Below, in pieces: positions 17,122 to 24,771 of a stretch of 46,141 nucleotides of DNA. The notes below the pieces were generated by a model. It worked only from the letters and a program-made list of their open reading frames with translations. It had not been told where the DNA came from and did no database searches. This DNA is from Pedosphaera sp. (lineage in GTDB: Bacteria > Verrucomicrobiota > Verrucomicrobiia > Limisphaerales > Pedosphaeraceae): the NCBI GenBank assembly GCA_028293325.1, contig JAQGPA010000150.1:1-46141 (forward strand), read 5' to 3'. The translations under genes were made by a program, and so were the position numbers. The stretch's first letter is position 1. Every line of letters begins with the position of its first letter.

Positions 17122-18375
17122 ATGCCAAAGATAACTCGGCAAAGCAAAAAGGCGACGAAGCCGCAGCCGGCGAGCGAGGCGCAAGCCATGCCGGCAGCCT
17201 TTGACCATCAACCGTGCACGCGGTTGGTGTTCGGCTGCGACAGCGTCGAGCGGGTGGGTGGGTTGGCGCGCGAACTGGGCGGAAAGAAGGTTTTGCTGGT
17301 CACCGATCCAGGCATTGTGGCGGCGGGACATGCGGATCGCGTTCGACATTTGCTGGTGAGCGAGGGTTTGGGAGTGACGGTATTTGGCAAGGCCCGCGAA
17401 AACCCCACAACCCGGGATGTGGACGAATGCCTGGCGGTGGCGAAGGCTGCCGGCATTGATATGATCATCGGGTTGGGAGGCGGCAGCAGCATGGATACCG
17501 CCAAAGGCTGCAATTTTCTCCTGACGAATGGCGGTCGCATGCAGGATTACTGGGGCATTGGCAAGGCGACGAAGCCGATGCTGCCGTTGATTGCGATTCC
17601 CACCACGGCGGGGACGGGCAGTGAATGTCAGTCCTTTGCCCTGATTGCGGATGAGAAGACGCATCAAAAAATGGCCTGTGGCGATGCCAAGGCGGTGGCG
17701 CGGGTGGCGATTCTCGATCCGGCGTTGACAATTTCCCAACCGGCGCGCGTGGCGGCATGCACCGGCGTGGATGCGATTACACATGCGGTGGAAACGGCGG
17801 TGACGCGAAAACGCAGCGCGCTGTCGCTGATGTATTCACACGAAGCATTCAAGCTGGTGGTGGATAGCTTCCCGCGCGTATTGCGGGACCCAAAGAACAT
17901 GGACGCACGCGGGCGGATGTTGCTGGGGGCGGCACTGGCCGGGACGGCCATTGAGAACAGCATGCTCGGCGCAGCGCATTCGGCGGCGAATCCGTTGACG
18001 GCCCATTTTGGGATGGTTCACGGGCAGGCCGTGGGTGTGATGTTGCCGGCGGTGGTGCGATTTAACGGGCGCGATGCGGCGGCGCGGTTGGCGTATGCGG
18101 AACTGGCATCGGCGGCGGAAATTGCCTGTGTCAGCGATGGGTTGGAAACGGCACTGGCAGCGTTGATCGCTCGGCTGGAAACATTGTTGAACCTGGCCAA
18201 AATGCCGCGCTCGCTGTCCGAGTGCGGGGTGAAGCATTCGCAAATCAAGGCCTTGGCGGCGGAGGCGGCCAAGCAATGGACGGCGGGCTTTAATCCGCGT
18301 CCGGTGACGGAGGCGGATTTTGTGGAGCTTTACGAAGCGGCGCTCCAGCCGCGCGGGGACGGAGAGAGCGCCTGA
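17122..18375 (+). CDS. Iron-containing alcohol dehydrogenase
   Basis: A protein of 417 residues of the group III (Fe) ADH family. The NAD site is 'GLGGGSSMDTAKG', followed by 'IPTTAGTGSE'. Metal ligands are seen in 'GVDAITHAVE' (Asp, His), 'NPLTAHFGMVHG' and its second His. A 25-residue Lys/Ala/Gln-rich N-terminal extension precedes the usual core. The enzyme interconverts an alcohol and an aldehyde or ketone with NAD(P)H in the cytoplasm. It lies 88 bases after the aldehyde dehydrogenase-like gene and is the last of the run beginning at 8405. Together the three enzymes could link acid, aldehyde and alcohol forms of one substrate; the direction of flow is unknown. Confidence 0.92.
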   Translation: MPKITRQSKKATKPQPASEAQAMPAAFDHQPCTRLVFGCDSVERVGGLARELGGKKVLLVTDPGIVAAGHADRVRHLLVSEGLGVTVFGKARENPTTRDVDECLAVAKAAGIDMIIGLGGGSSMDTAKGCNFLLTNGGRMQDYWGIGKATKPMLPLIAIPTTAGTGSECQSFALIADEKTHQKMACGDAKAVARVAILDPALTISQPARVAACTGVDAITHAVETAVTRKRSALSLMYSHEAFKLVVDSFPRVLRDPKNMDARGRMLLGAALAGTAIENSMLGAAHSAANPLTAHFGMVHGQAVGVMLPAVVRFNGRDAAARLAYAELASAAEIACVSDGLETALAALIARLETLLNLAKMPRSLSECGVKHSQIKALAAEAAKQWTAGFNPRPVTEADFVELYEAALQPRGDGESA

Positions 18376-18418
18376 GAGCGCCCGGTGCGGAAGCTACTCC
18401 GAAAGCCCGGCCCAAGGA

Positions 18419-18805
18419 TTATTTATCCACGATTTGGAGACGCAGCTCAGGGGAGAGCTTGCTATCCGGCTTCGCGGGACCGAAGGCATTGTAGTCGTAA
18501 TCAAATTTGAAGCGGTAATAGACGATACTTTTTCCGGCCGGCACGGGGACGAGGGTTTCCCAGCGATTTTTCATGAGCTGGGTCTGCCGCATGGGATAGA
18601 AGTCATTGCCGATAACGACACTGGGTTTGATGGAGTCCCAGCGCATGGATTGCTGGGTGGAACTGAGGGCAGCCTCCACGGGATAAAGGCCGCTGGCATT
18701 GCGGAATTGCTGGTGCGGGGTCAGATTAGTGATTGCTGTGCTGGTGCATCCGGCCATTAGAACCGCCAGCAGCAGTACCGGTAAAGCTTGCTTTAAAATA
18801 CGCAT
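18419..18805 (-). CDS. Small lipoprotein of unknown function
   Basis: A protein of 128 residues. The first 20 residues form a lipoprotein signal with lipobox 'LMAGC' (Cys20), so it is secreted and lipid-anchored after cleavage by the signal peptidase encoded at 32008. The mature part contains 'GLYPVEAALSSTQQSMRWDSI' and 'GKSIVYYRFKFDYDYNAFG', likely beta-rich. I recognise no named domain. It converges with the alcohol dehydrogenase gene and is divergent from the chaperone gene. Confidence 0.75.
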   Translation of the reverse strand: MRILKQALPVLLLAVLMAGCTSTAITNLTPHQQFRNASGLYPVEAALSSTQQSMRWDSIKPSVVIGNDFYPMRQTQLMKNRWETLVPVPAGKSIVYYRFKFDYDYNAFGPAKPDSKLSPELRLQIVDK

Positions 18806-18898
18806 ATTGGAGCAGGGTTACACAATGGGCGGCAGGTTGTAAAGTTGGATTTAGGAAGTTTTTACCGGCAAACGCCCGAAAAAACACGGTTTTTGCGT

Positions 18899-18927
18899 TT
18901 GACCATGGTTGGGCAACGCGGTTAGGG
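18899..18927 (+). promoter_or_regulatory. Possible sigma-70-like promoter of the PpiD-like gene
   Basis: TTGACC (18899-18904) matches five of six -35 consensus bases and is followed after 17 bases by TTAGGG (18922-18927), a weak -10. It sits 31 bases before the start of the chaperone gene, in the only intergenic space available to it. The -10 is poor, so this is tentative. Confidence 0.25.
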
Positions 18928-18957
18928 TGACCGCTCTTAATCTCGATTTTTAAAGAT

Positions 18958-20637
18958 ATGTTTGGGACTATTCGACGGCATCAAACCTGGCTGTGGGTGA
19001 TAATCAGCACGCTTACAGTCATCAGCTTTGTCATTTTCGGGCCCACCAACCAAAAGTTGGGGGATGCCCTGAGCAAGCGGAGTAATTTGGGCACGATCAA
19101 TGGCCGGCCCATTACCGTATCGGATTATTCCGCCGCCGAGCATGAGGTGTATATAGGCTATTTCTTTCGGAATAATTATCAATGGCCGGACAAGGACGCG
19201 AGCGCGGCAAAAGCGAATTTCAATATAAAACGCGAAACCCTGTTGCGGTTGATGTTGATTGAAAAGCAAAGGGAACTTGGGGTTCAGATCAGCACCGAAG
19301 CGATCGCCGAAGTGGCCCGTCAGCAGCATGTTCTGGGGGAGTTGTCCCTGGATCAGTTTGAGGAAAGAGTTTTGAAGCCCGAAAAACTGAATGCCGGGGA
19401 CTTCGAGCGGTTTCTGCGCCATGAACTGGGCATGCAGCAATTGGTTTCCGTGGCAGGATTGAGCGGGAAACTGGTAACGCCACAGGAGGCCGAGACGCTT
19501 TACCGGAACGAGCATCAGGATTTATCCACGGCGATGGCATTTTTCCCGGCGTCAAACTATACGGCGAAGGTGACATTTACGCCCGAGGGCCTGGCTGACT
19601 TTTACAACAAGCGCGCGGCGTTTTACCGCATTCCGGACCAGCGGCGGGTTGATTACGTTAAATATGATGTGACGAATTATCTGGCGCAGGCGAAGGCCGA
19701 GGCAGGAACGAACTTAGAGGCGATCGTGAACGCCAATTACATGGTTAAAGGCAGCACCAATTTTTATCATGATGCGAAGACGCCCGAGGAAGCCAAGGCC
19801 AAGGTCGCGGAAGATTACCTCCATGAACTGGCCATGATACAGGCCCGCAAGGCCGCCGGGGCATTGGCGGATGAACTGGACCGGACGGAGCCGAAGCGTG
19901 CGGCGGGATTGGAAGAATTGGCCAAGACCAAGGGCTTAACCGTCAAGACCACCGCGCCATTTGATGCGAAAGAAGGACCGGACCTGAATGTGCTGCCGTC
20001 TTTTACCCACGCCGCGTTTTCCCTGACGACTAACGAGCCTTTTTCCGGTGCGATCAGGGCGGAAGACGGGGTTTATGTGCTGGCGTTGAAAGAGACAATT
20101 CCATCAACGATTCCACCGCTGAAGGATATTCAAGCCAAGGTCGAGGAAGATTACCGGCTGGCAGCGGCTGCGCAGATGGCGCGTCAGGCGGGGGCAAATT
20201 TTGAAGGCATGGTGACGAACGGTCTGGCTCAGGGCAAGACGTTCAAAGCGATTGCGGATGAAGCAAAGGTAAAAGCGGAGGAGTTGCCGCCCTTCTCGCT
20301 GAGCACATCCAGCCTGCCGGCTGAAATTGACGAGCGGGTGAATTTCAACAGCCTTAAGAATTTGGCTTTCATGACGCCCGTCGGCAAGGCAAGCCCTTTT
20401 ATTCCCACCGAAGATGGCGGGTTTGTGCTTTATGTCAAATCCCAGTCACCAGTCAATGAAGCGAAGTTGAAAGATGAGATGCCGAAGTATCTGGAATATT
20501 TGCGGCAGGTGCGGCAGAACGAGGCTTTCAATCAGTGGTTTGGCAAACAGGTGCAACAGGATGCTCCTTTCTATCAGGTATTGCAGGAGTCAATGGAAGG
20601 TTCGAAAACTTCCGCTGCGCAGGGAAAGAAGTCGTAG
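18958..20637 (+). CDS. PpiD/SurA-like membrane-anchored periplasmic chaperone
   Basis: A protein of 559 residues. One N-terminal membrane helix (about residues 11-27, 'LWVIISTLTVISFVIFG') anchors a periplasmic body, as in PpiD. The next part, 'GTINGRPITVSDYSAAEHE' and 'RETLLRLMLIEKQRELGVQIS', is the SurA/PpiD N-terminal chaperone domain. Later segments such as 'FSGAIRAEDGVYVLALKE' resemble the end of a parvulin domain, and a second similar stretch ('PFIPTEDGGFVLYVKS') occurs near the C-terminus. A clear parvulin active site is not obvious, so it may act only as a foldase or holdase for exported proteins. The start follows a 150-base gap divergent from the lipoprotein gene. Confidence 0.8.
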   Translation: MFGTIRRHQTWLWVIISTLTVISFVIFGPTNQKLGDALSKRSNLGTINGRPITVSDYSAAEHEVYIGYFFRNNYQWPDKDASAAKANFNIKRETLLRLMLIEKQRELGVQISTEAIAEVARQQHVLGELSLDQFEERVLKPEKLNAGDFERFLRHELGMQQLVSVAGLSGKLVTPQEAETLYRNEHQDLSTAMAFFPASNYTAKVTFTPEGLADFYNKRAAFYRIPDQRRVDYVKYDVTNYLAQAKAEAGTNLEAIVNANYMVKGSTNFYHDAKTPEEAKAKVAEDYLHELAMIQARKAAGALADELDRTEPKRAAGLEELAKTKGLTVKTTAPFDAKEGPDLNVLPSFTHAAFSLTTNEPFSGAIRAEDGVYVLALKETIPSTIPPLKDIQAKVEEDYRLAAAAQMARQAGANFEGMVTNGLAQGKTFKAIADEAKVKAEELPPFSLSTSSLPAEIDERVNFNSLKNLAFMTPVGKASPFIPTEDGGFVLYVKSQSPVNEAKLKDEMPKYLEYLRQVRQNEAFNQWFGKQVQQDAPFYQVLQESMEGSKTSAAQGKKS

Positions 20638-20661
20638 GGCGGACGGGTTGCCCGGTAACCG

Positions 20662-21486
20662 TTGTCCGAGATTGTTGAAGAAACTGTGAGCAAGGTCATT
20701 AAACTTTCCGCTCCGGCCACGCACGAATTTTGGGAGATTCCCGTACTGTTCGAAGATGAGCACTTGCTGGCACTCGACAAGCCCAGCGGGTTGCTGACCT
20801 CGCCTGACCGATACGATCCGCAGCGGCCGAACTTAATGAAGTTGTTGCACGCCGGCATTGAACGCGGCGCGGCGTGGGCAAAGGAGCGCGGGCTGTCCTA
20901 TCTGATGAACGCGCACCGGCTGGACTTCGAGACCAGCGGCGTCATCCTGCTGGCCAAGAACAAGCCGGCGTTGGTGGCATTGGCGAATCTGTTTGGCACG
21001 GAGAAGCCCGCAAAAACGTACGTGGCGCTGGTCCATGGCACACCGGTAAATCCGGTGTTCGAGGTGGATGCCAAGCTAGCGCCGCATCCAGTCAAGATCG
21101 GCTTGATTCGGGTGGATGAAAAGAATGGCAAAAAGGCCATGACCCGATTTGAGTTGTTGGAAAAGTTCAGGGATTACTCCCTCATCACCTGCCGGCCGGA
21201 AACCGGGCGGACGCATCAGATACGGGTGCATTTGCGCCAGGCGGGACTGCCGATTGTGGGCGATGAGCTTTATGGCGGCATGTCGTTGCTTTTGTCCCGG
21301 CTAAAAACGGGGTATCGGCTCAAGCATAACAAGGAAGAGCGACCGTTGATGGGGCGGGTGGCGTTGCATGCCGAGCAGTTGTCATTGCCGCATCCGGTGA
21401 CCGGAGAAACGGTCAACATCAGCGCGGCCTGGCCGAAGGATTTGACGGTGGCGGTGAGATACTTGCGACGCTACACGACGGCGTGA
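20662..21486 (+). CDS. RluA-family pseudouridine synthase without S4 domain
   Basis: A protein of 274 residues if the TTG at 20662 is used; a GTG at 20686 would remove eight residues. Catalytic motif 'HRLDFETSGVILLAKN' contains the essential Asp. 'LDKPSGLLTSPDR' and 'ETGRTHQIRVHLRQAGLPIVGDELYGG' are further RluA-family signatures. There is no N-terminal S4 domain, unlike the paralog at 32562, so it is of the RluA/RluC-core type, acting on a tRNA or rRNA uridine. It follows the chaperone gene by 24 bases and converges with argF. The exact target position cannot be read from sequence. Confidence 0.9.
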   Translation: MSEIVEETVSKVIKLSAPATHEFWEIPVLFEDEHLLALDKPSGLLTSPDRYDPQRPNLMKLLHAGIERGAAWAKERGLSYLMNAHRLDFETSGVILLAKNKPALVALANLFGTEKPAKTYVALVHGTPVNPVFEVDAKLAPHPVKIGLIRVDEKNGKKAMTRFELLEKFRDYSLITCRPETGRTHQIRVHLRQAGLPIVGDELYGGMSLLLSRLKTGYRLKHNKEERPLMGRVALHAEQLSLPHPVTGETVNISAAWPKDLTVAVRYLRRYTTA

Positions 21487-21510
21487 GCCGGTCCGTCGGC
21501 GGCGGGCAAA

Positions 21511-22407
21511 TCAGGAGACGATCCAATCCAAAACGGCCTTCTGCACGTGGAGGCGATTCTCCGCTTGATCGAAGATGGTCTTTGCGTGCGCCTCGAAAGT
21601 AGCTTCATCGATTTCCTTGCCGCGATAGGCGGGGAGACAATGCATCACCAGCGCGCCGGGTTTGGCCAGTTTAACGAGCGCTTCGTTGATCTGATAGCCG
21701 GTCATCTTCTGAATGCGTTCGACGGACTGGGCTTCCTGGCCCATGGAAACCCAAACATCGGTGTAGAGAAGATCGGCGCCCTCGGCGGCAGCATTAATAT
21801 CCGCAGTGACCGTGATTTTACCACCGGCGCGGGCAAGAATTTCAGGGCTGGGCTGGTAGCCTTTGGGCGCGGCGATGCGGAGTTCGAAGCCGAGTTTGGC
21901 GGCGGCGAACATCCAGGAGTTGGTCATGTTGTTCGCGCCGTCGCCGATGAACGCAACGACTTTGCCCGCGATGGGACCGCGCTGTTCCTCGAAAGTAAAG
22001 ATGTCAGTTAGAATCTGGCAGGGATGCTCGTCATCGGTCAGGGCATTGATGGTGGGGATGCCGGAGTAACGGGCAAAATCCTCCACGTCACTTTGCGCGA
22101 AGGTGCGAATCACTGCGCCATGAACCATGCGGCCCAGCACGCGGGCGGTGTCCTTGATCGGTTCCCCGCGACCGAGTTGGATATCATTGGAATTGAGAAA
22201 AAGCACCTGACCGCCCAATTCGCGGATGCCGACTTCAAAGGAAACGCGCGTGCGGGTGGATGACTTGGCGAAAAGCATGGCCCAGCTTTTGCCGGCGAGC
22301 GGTTGCCGCGAAAGATGGCCGCGGTCTTTTTTCATAGGGCCGGAGGCGGCCAGGATTTGCTCGATGTCCGCCCGCGACATGGTTTCAATGCTCAACAAGT
22401 TTCTCAT
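21511..22407 (-). CDS. argF: Ornithine carbamoyltransferase
   Basis: A protein of 298 residues from the ATG at 22407 (a TTG two codons upstream is less likely). 'SSTRTRVSFEVG' (residues 49-60) is the carbamoyl-phosphate site, 'HPCQ' (128-131) the second, and 'MHCLPAYRGKEID' the ornithine-binding Cys loop. It converts ornithine and carbamoyl phosphate to citrulline (EC 2.1.3.3), the last step encoded in this cluster. The length of about 300 is normal. It is the distal gene of the minus-strand arginine block, 53 bases after argD. Trailing argininosuccinate genes (argG, argH) are not in the window. Confidence 0.96.
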   Translation of the reverse strand: MRNLLSIETMSRADIEQILAASGPMKKDRGHLSRQPLAGKSWAMLFAKSSTRTRVSFEVGIRELGGQVLFLNSNDIQLGRGEPIKDTARVLGRMVHGAVIRTFAQSDVEDFARYSGIPTINALTDDEHPCQILTDIFTFEEQRGPIAGKVVAFIGDGANNMTNSWMFAAAKLGFELRIAAPKGYQPSPEILARAGGKITVTADINAAAEGADLLYTDVWVSMGQEAQSVERIQKMTGYQINEALVKLAKPGALVMHCLPAYRGKEIDEATFEAHAKTIFDQAENRLHVQKAVLDWIVS

Positions 22408-22460
22408 AATCAAGCTGCTTAAATTTGGCTGTCCTTCCTGACGGGAAAGCGCGGTTCGCT

Positions 22461-23747
22461 TCAGCCGGCGAGGCTGGCAGTCACGCTTTCGATGATTTTT
22501 AATCCTTCTTCCACTTCGCCGCGGTGCAGGTTCAAAGCCGGGAGGAAGCGGACGATTTGGGTGGCGGTCGGGATGGCCAGCAAACCGGCGGCATGCAGCA
22601 GATTCGTGAAACGAACCGCCGCCGTCTTGCCTTCGCCGGCAAAGGCGGAGATGTTCGGGGCCAGTTCAATAGCGAGCATCATGCCAACGCCGCGCACCGT
22701 TTGGATGACACCGGGATATTTTTGCGCCAGCTGTTCCAGACCGGCTTTGAAGAAAGCGCCCGTTTGCCGGGCATTGTCCGCCAGTTTTTCGCGGTGAATG
22801 ACTTCCAGAATTTTCAAGGCCACGGCACAGCCCAAGGGCGAACCGCCATAGGTGGTGCCATGCGTGCCCGCGCTCAGCAGGTCGGCGTAGGGTTGGCGCA
22901 CCCAAAAGGCACCAATGGGAAAGCCGCCGCCCAGGGATTTGGCCATGGAAATGCCATCGGGAATAAATTTGTCGCCGCCGGGAACGCCTTCCAGAATCCG
23001 CTGATAACTTTGGAACCGGCCGGTGCGGAAGTGACCGCACTGGACACCGTCCATCAACAGCAGGAGTTTCTTTTCGTCGCACAACTGGCGGAGTCCCAGG
23101 AGATATTCCGGCGTGGCCGGGGTGACGCCGCCTTCACCCTGGATGCCTTCAATCAGGATGGCGGCAGTGGCCGGGGAGATGGCCGCGTGCATGGCGGCGA
23201 GATCATTATAAGGTACGTGCCGGAAGCCGGGCACGGCCGGTTCAAAGCCCTTTTTGATTTTTTCCTGGCCGGTGGCGGCGATGGCGGCGAGGGTGCGCCC
23301 GTGAAAGGAGTTGAGAGCGGTGATGACTTCAAAGCGGCCTTCGTCATGGCCGAATTTCCGGGCGAGTTTGAAGAGGCCTTCGTTGGCTTCCGCGCCGCTG
23401 TTGGCGAAGAAACATTTGCCGGGCCCAATGAGGCTGACGAGCGCCTGGGCGAGGCGGCCCTGGGGGGCGTGATAATAAAAATTCGAGACATGAACGAGTT
23501 TGCGCGATTGTTCGATCAAGGCTTCCGTGATGGCCGGCGGGGCGTGGCCGAGCGCGGTAACGGCAATGCCGCCGCCAAAATCAAGGTAGCGCTTTCCGGT
23601 GATGTCCCAGATCTGGCTGCCGGAGCCATGGCTGAGCACCAGATCGAAGCGGCCGTAGGAGGGCACCACGTTTTGTTGGAACAACGATTGGATTTCAATG
23701 ACATCGTTGCGAACGATGGCCGGCGGTTGCGGGACGAGCTCTTTCAT
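22461..23747 (-). CDS. argD: Acetylornithine aminotransferase
   Basis: A class III PLP aminotransferase of 428 residues from the ATG at 23747; an ATG 13 codons upstream is also open. Signatures are 'FFANSGAEANEGLFKLAR', 'SFHGRTLAAIAATGQ', the PLP-Asp loop and the Schiff-base Lys in 'SMAKSLGGGFPIGA'. It transfers an amino group from glutamate to N-acetylglutamate semialdehyde, giving N-acetylornithine (EC 2.6.1.11). The usual 'DEVQ' loop reads 'DGVQCGHFRTG': the Asp is kept but Glu is replaced by Gly. It sits between argB and argF on the same strand, with a 143-base gap from argB. Succinyldiaminopimelate transamination is a possible second role. Confidence 0.94.
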   Translation of the reverse strand: MKELVPQPPAIVRNDVIEIQSLFQQNVVPSYGRFDLVLSHGSGSQIWDITGKRYLDFGGGIAVTALGHAPPAITEALIEQSRKLVHVSNFYYHAPQGRLAQALVSLIGPGKCFFANSGAEANEGLFKLARKFGHDEGRFEVITALNSFHGRTLAAIAATGQEKIKKGFEPAVPGFRHVPYNDLAAMHAAISPATAAILIEGIQGEGGVTPATPEYLLGLRQLCDEKKLLLLMDGVQCGHFRTGRFQSYQRILEGVPGGDKFIPDGISMAKSLGGGFPIGAFWVRQPYADLLSAGTHGTTYGGSPLGCAVALKILEVIHREKLADNARQTGAFFKAGLEQLAQKYPGVIQTVRGVGMMLAIELAPNISAFAGEGKTAAVRFTNLLHAAGLLAIPTATQIVRFLPALNLHRGEVEEGLKIIESVTASLAG

Positions 23748-23890
23748 GGTTGGCGCGTCAAATGGAAGGGCGGCAGGGAATGCCACCGGGAAGGGCTGCG
23801 GACACTTTCATATCGGTGTATTAGTAGCACTTTTCCGGAAGACTGCGAGTAGAATTCTGCGTGGCGAATTTTGGTATTGGTGAATTGTTT

Positions 23891-24766
23891 TCACGGCACG
23901 ACTTCGGTACCGACCCCGGCATCGGTGAAAATCTCGAGCAGCACGGCATGGGCGACCCGTCCGTCCACGAGCGAGACCTTGTCCACGCCGGACTGGATGG
24001 CGGCGACAGCGCTGTCAATCTTCGGGATCATGCCCTTATCCACAATGCCGGCCTGTTTCAAGCCGGGGACTTCGGCGGTGCGCAGTTGCGGGATCAGGGT
24101 GGCGGGGTCTTTGGGGTCGCGCAGCAGGCCGGGGACGTCGCTCATGAAGACGAGTCGGCGGGCTTTCAAGGCAATGGCGGCCTGGGCAGCGGCGACATCG
24201 GCATTGCAGTTGTAAATTTTTCCATCTTCGCCGCGGGCGGTGGGGCTGATGACGGGGGTGATGTTTTGCCGCAAACAGTCGAGGAGTGGCGCAAGATTGA
24301 CAGCGGTGACTTCGCCGACGTAGCCGATGTCCAATTTTTCCCCGGTCGGTCCGGTCAGCCACAATTTGCGGCACGTAAAGATATCCGTACCGGAAAAGCC
24401 GCGCGCCTGACCGCCGAGCGAGTTGATGGTTTTGACGATCTCGGGATTAATTTCGCGGGAGAGGACCTGATCCACCACGTTGACCGCGGCTTCATCGGTC
24501 ACGCGCATGCCTTGGATAAAATTGGCTTTGAGGCCCGCCGCATCCATGGCGCGGGTGATGGCCTTGCCGCCGCCGTGGACAACGACGGGCTTGATGCCGG
24601 CGGCTTCAAGGAAAACGACATCTCGCGCCACGCCATTGCGCACGGCGGGGTCGGGCGAGTCCATGAAGCTGCCGCCATATTTAACGACGAAGGTCTGGCC
24701 GCGGAAGCGTTGGAGGTAGGGCAGGGCTTCGAGTAACACGTCAGCTTTGGAAATTAGATCTTGCAT
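23891..24766 (-). CDS. argB: Acetylglutamate kinase
   Basis: A protein of 291 residues of the amino acid kinase family. 'FVVKYGGSFMDSP' carries the phosphate-binding Lys and Gly-Gly, 'VVVHGGGKAITRAM' the acetylglutamate site, and 'NCNADVAAAQAAIALKARRLVFMSDVPG' the ATP-binding stretch with the typical 'DVPG' turn. It phosphorylates N-acetylglutamate (EC 2.7.2.8) in the cytoplasm and is commonly the arginine-feedback-controlled step in organisms using the acetyl cycle. It starts five bases after the argJ stop, so co-translation is likely. Length is typical. Nothing unusual is seen. Confidence 0.96.
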   Translation of the reverse strand: MQDLISKADVLLEALPYLQRFRGQTFVVKYGGSFMDSPDPAVRNGVARDVVFLEAAGIKPVVVHGGGKAITRAMDAAGLKANFIQGMRVTDEAAVNVVDQVLSREINPEIVKTINSLGGQARGFSGTDIFTCRKLWLTGPTGEKLDIGYVGEVTAVNLAPLLDCLRQNITPVISPTARGEDGKIYNCNADVAAAQAAIALKARRLVFMSDVPGLLRDPKDPATLIPQLRTAEVPGLKQAGIVDKGMIPKIDSAVAAIQSGVDKVSLVDGRVAHAVLLEIFTDAGVGTEVVP

Positions 24767-24771
24767 GATGG

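Noticed and set aside
22524-23852. 442-residue open frame opposite argD
   Set aside because: Antisense to an unmistakable ArgD; Gly/Ala/Asp-rich with no recognisable domain.
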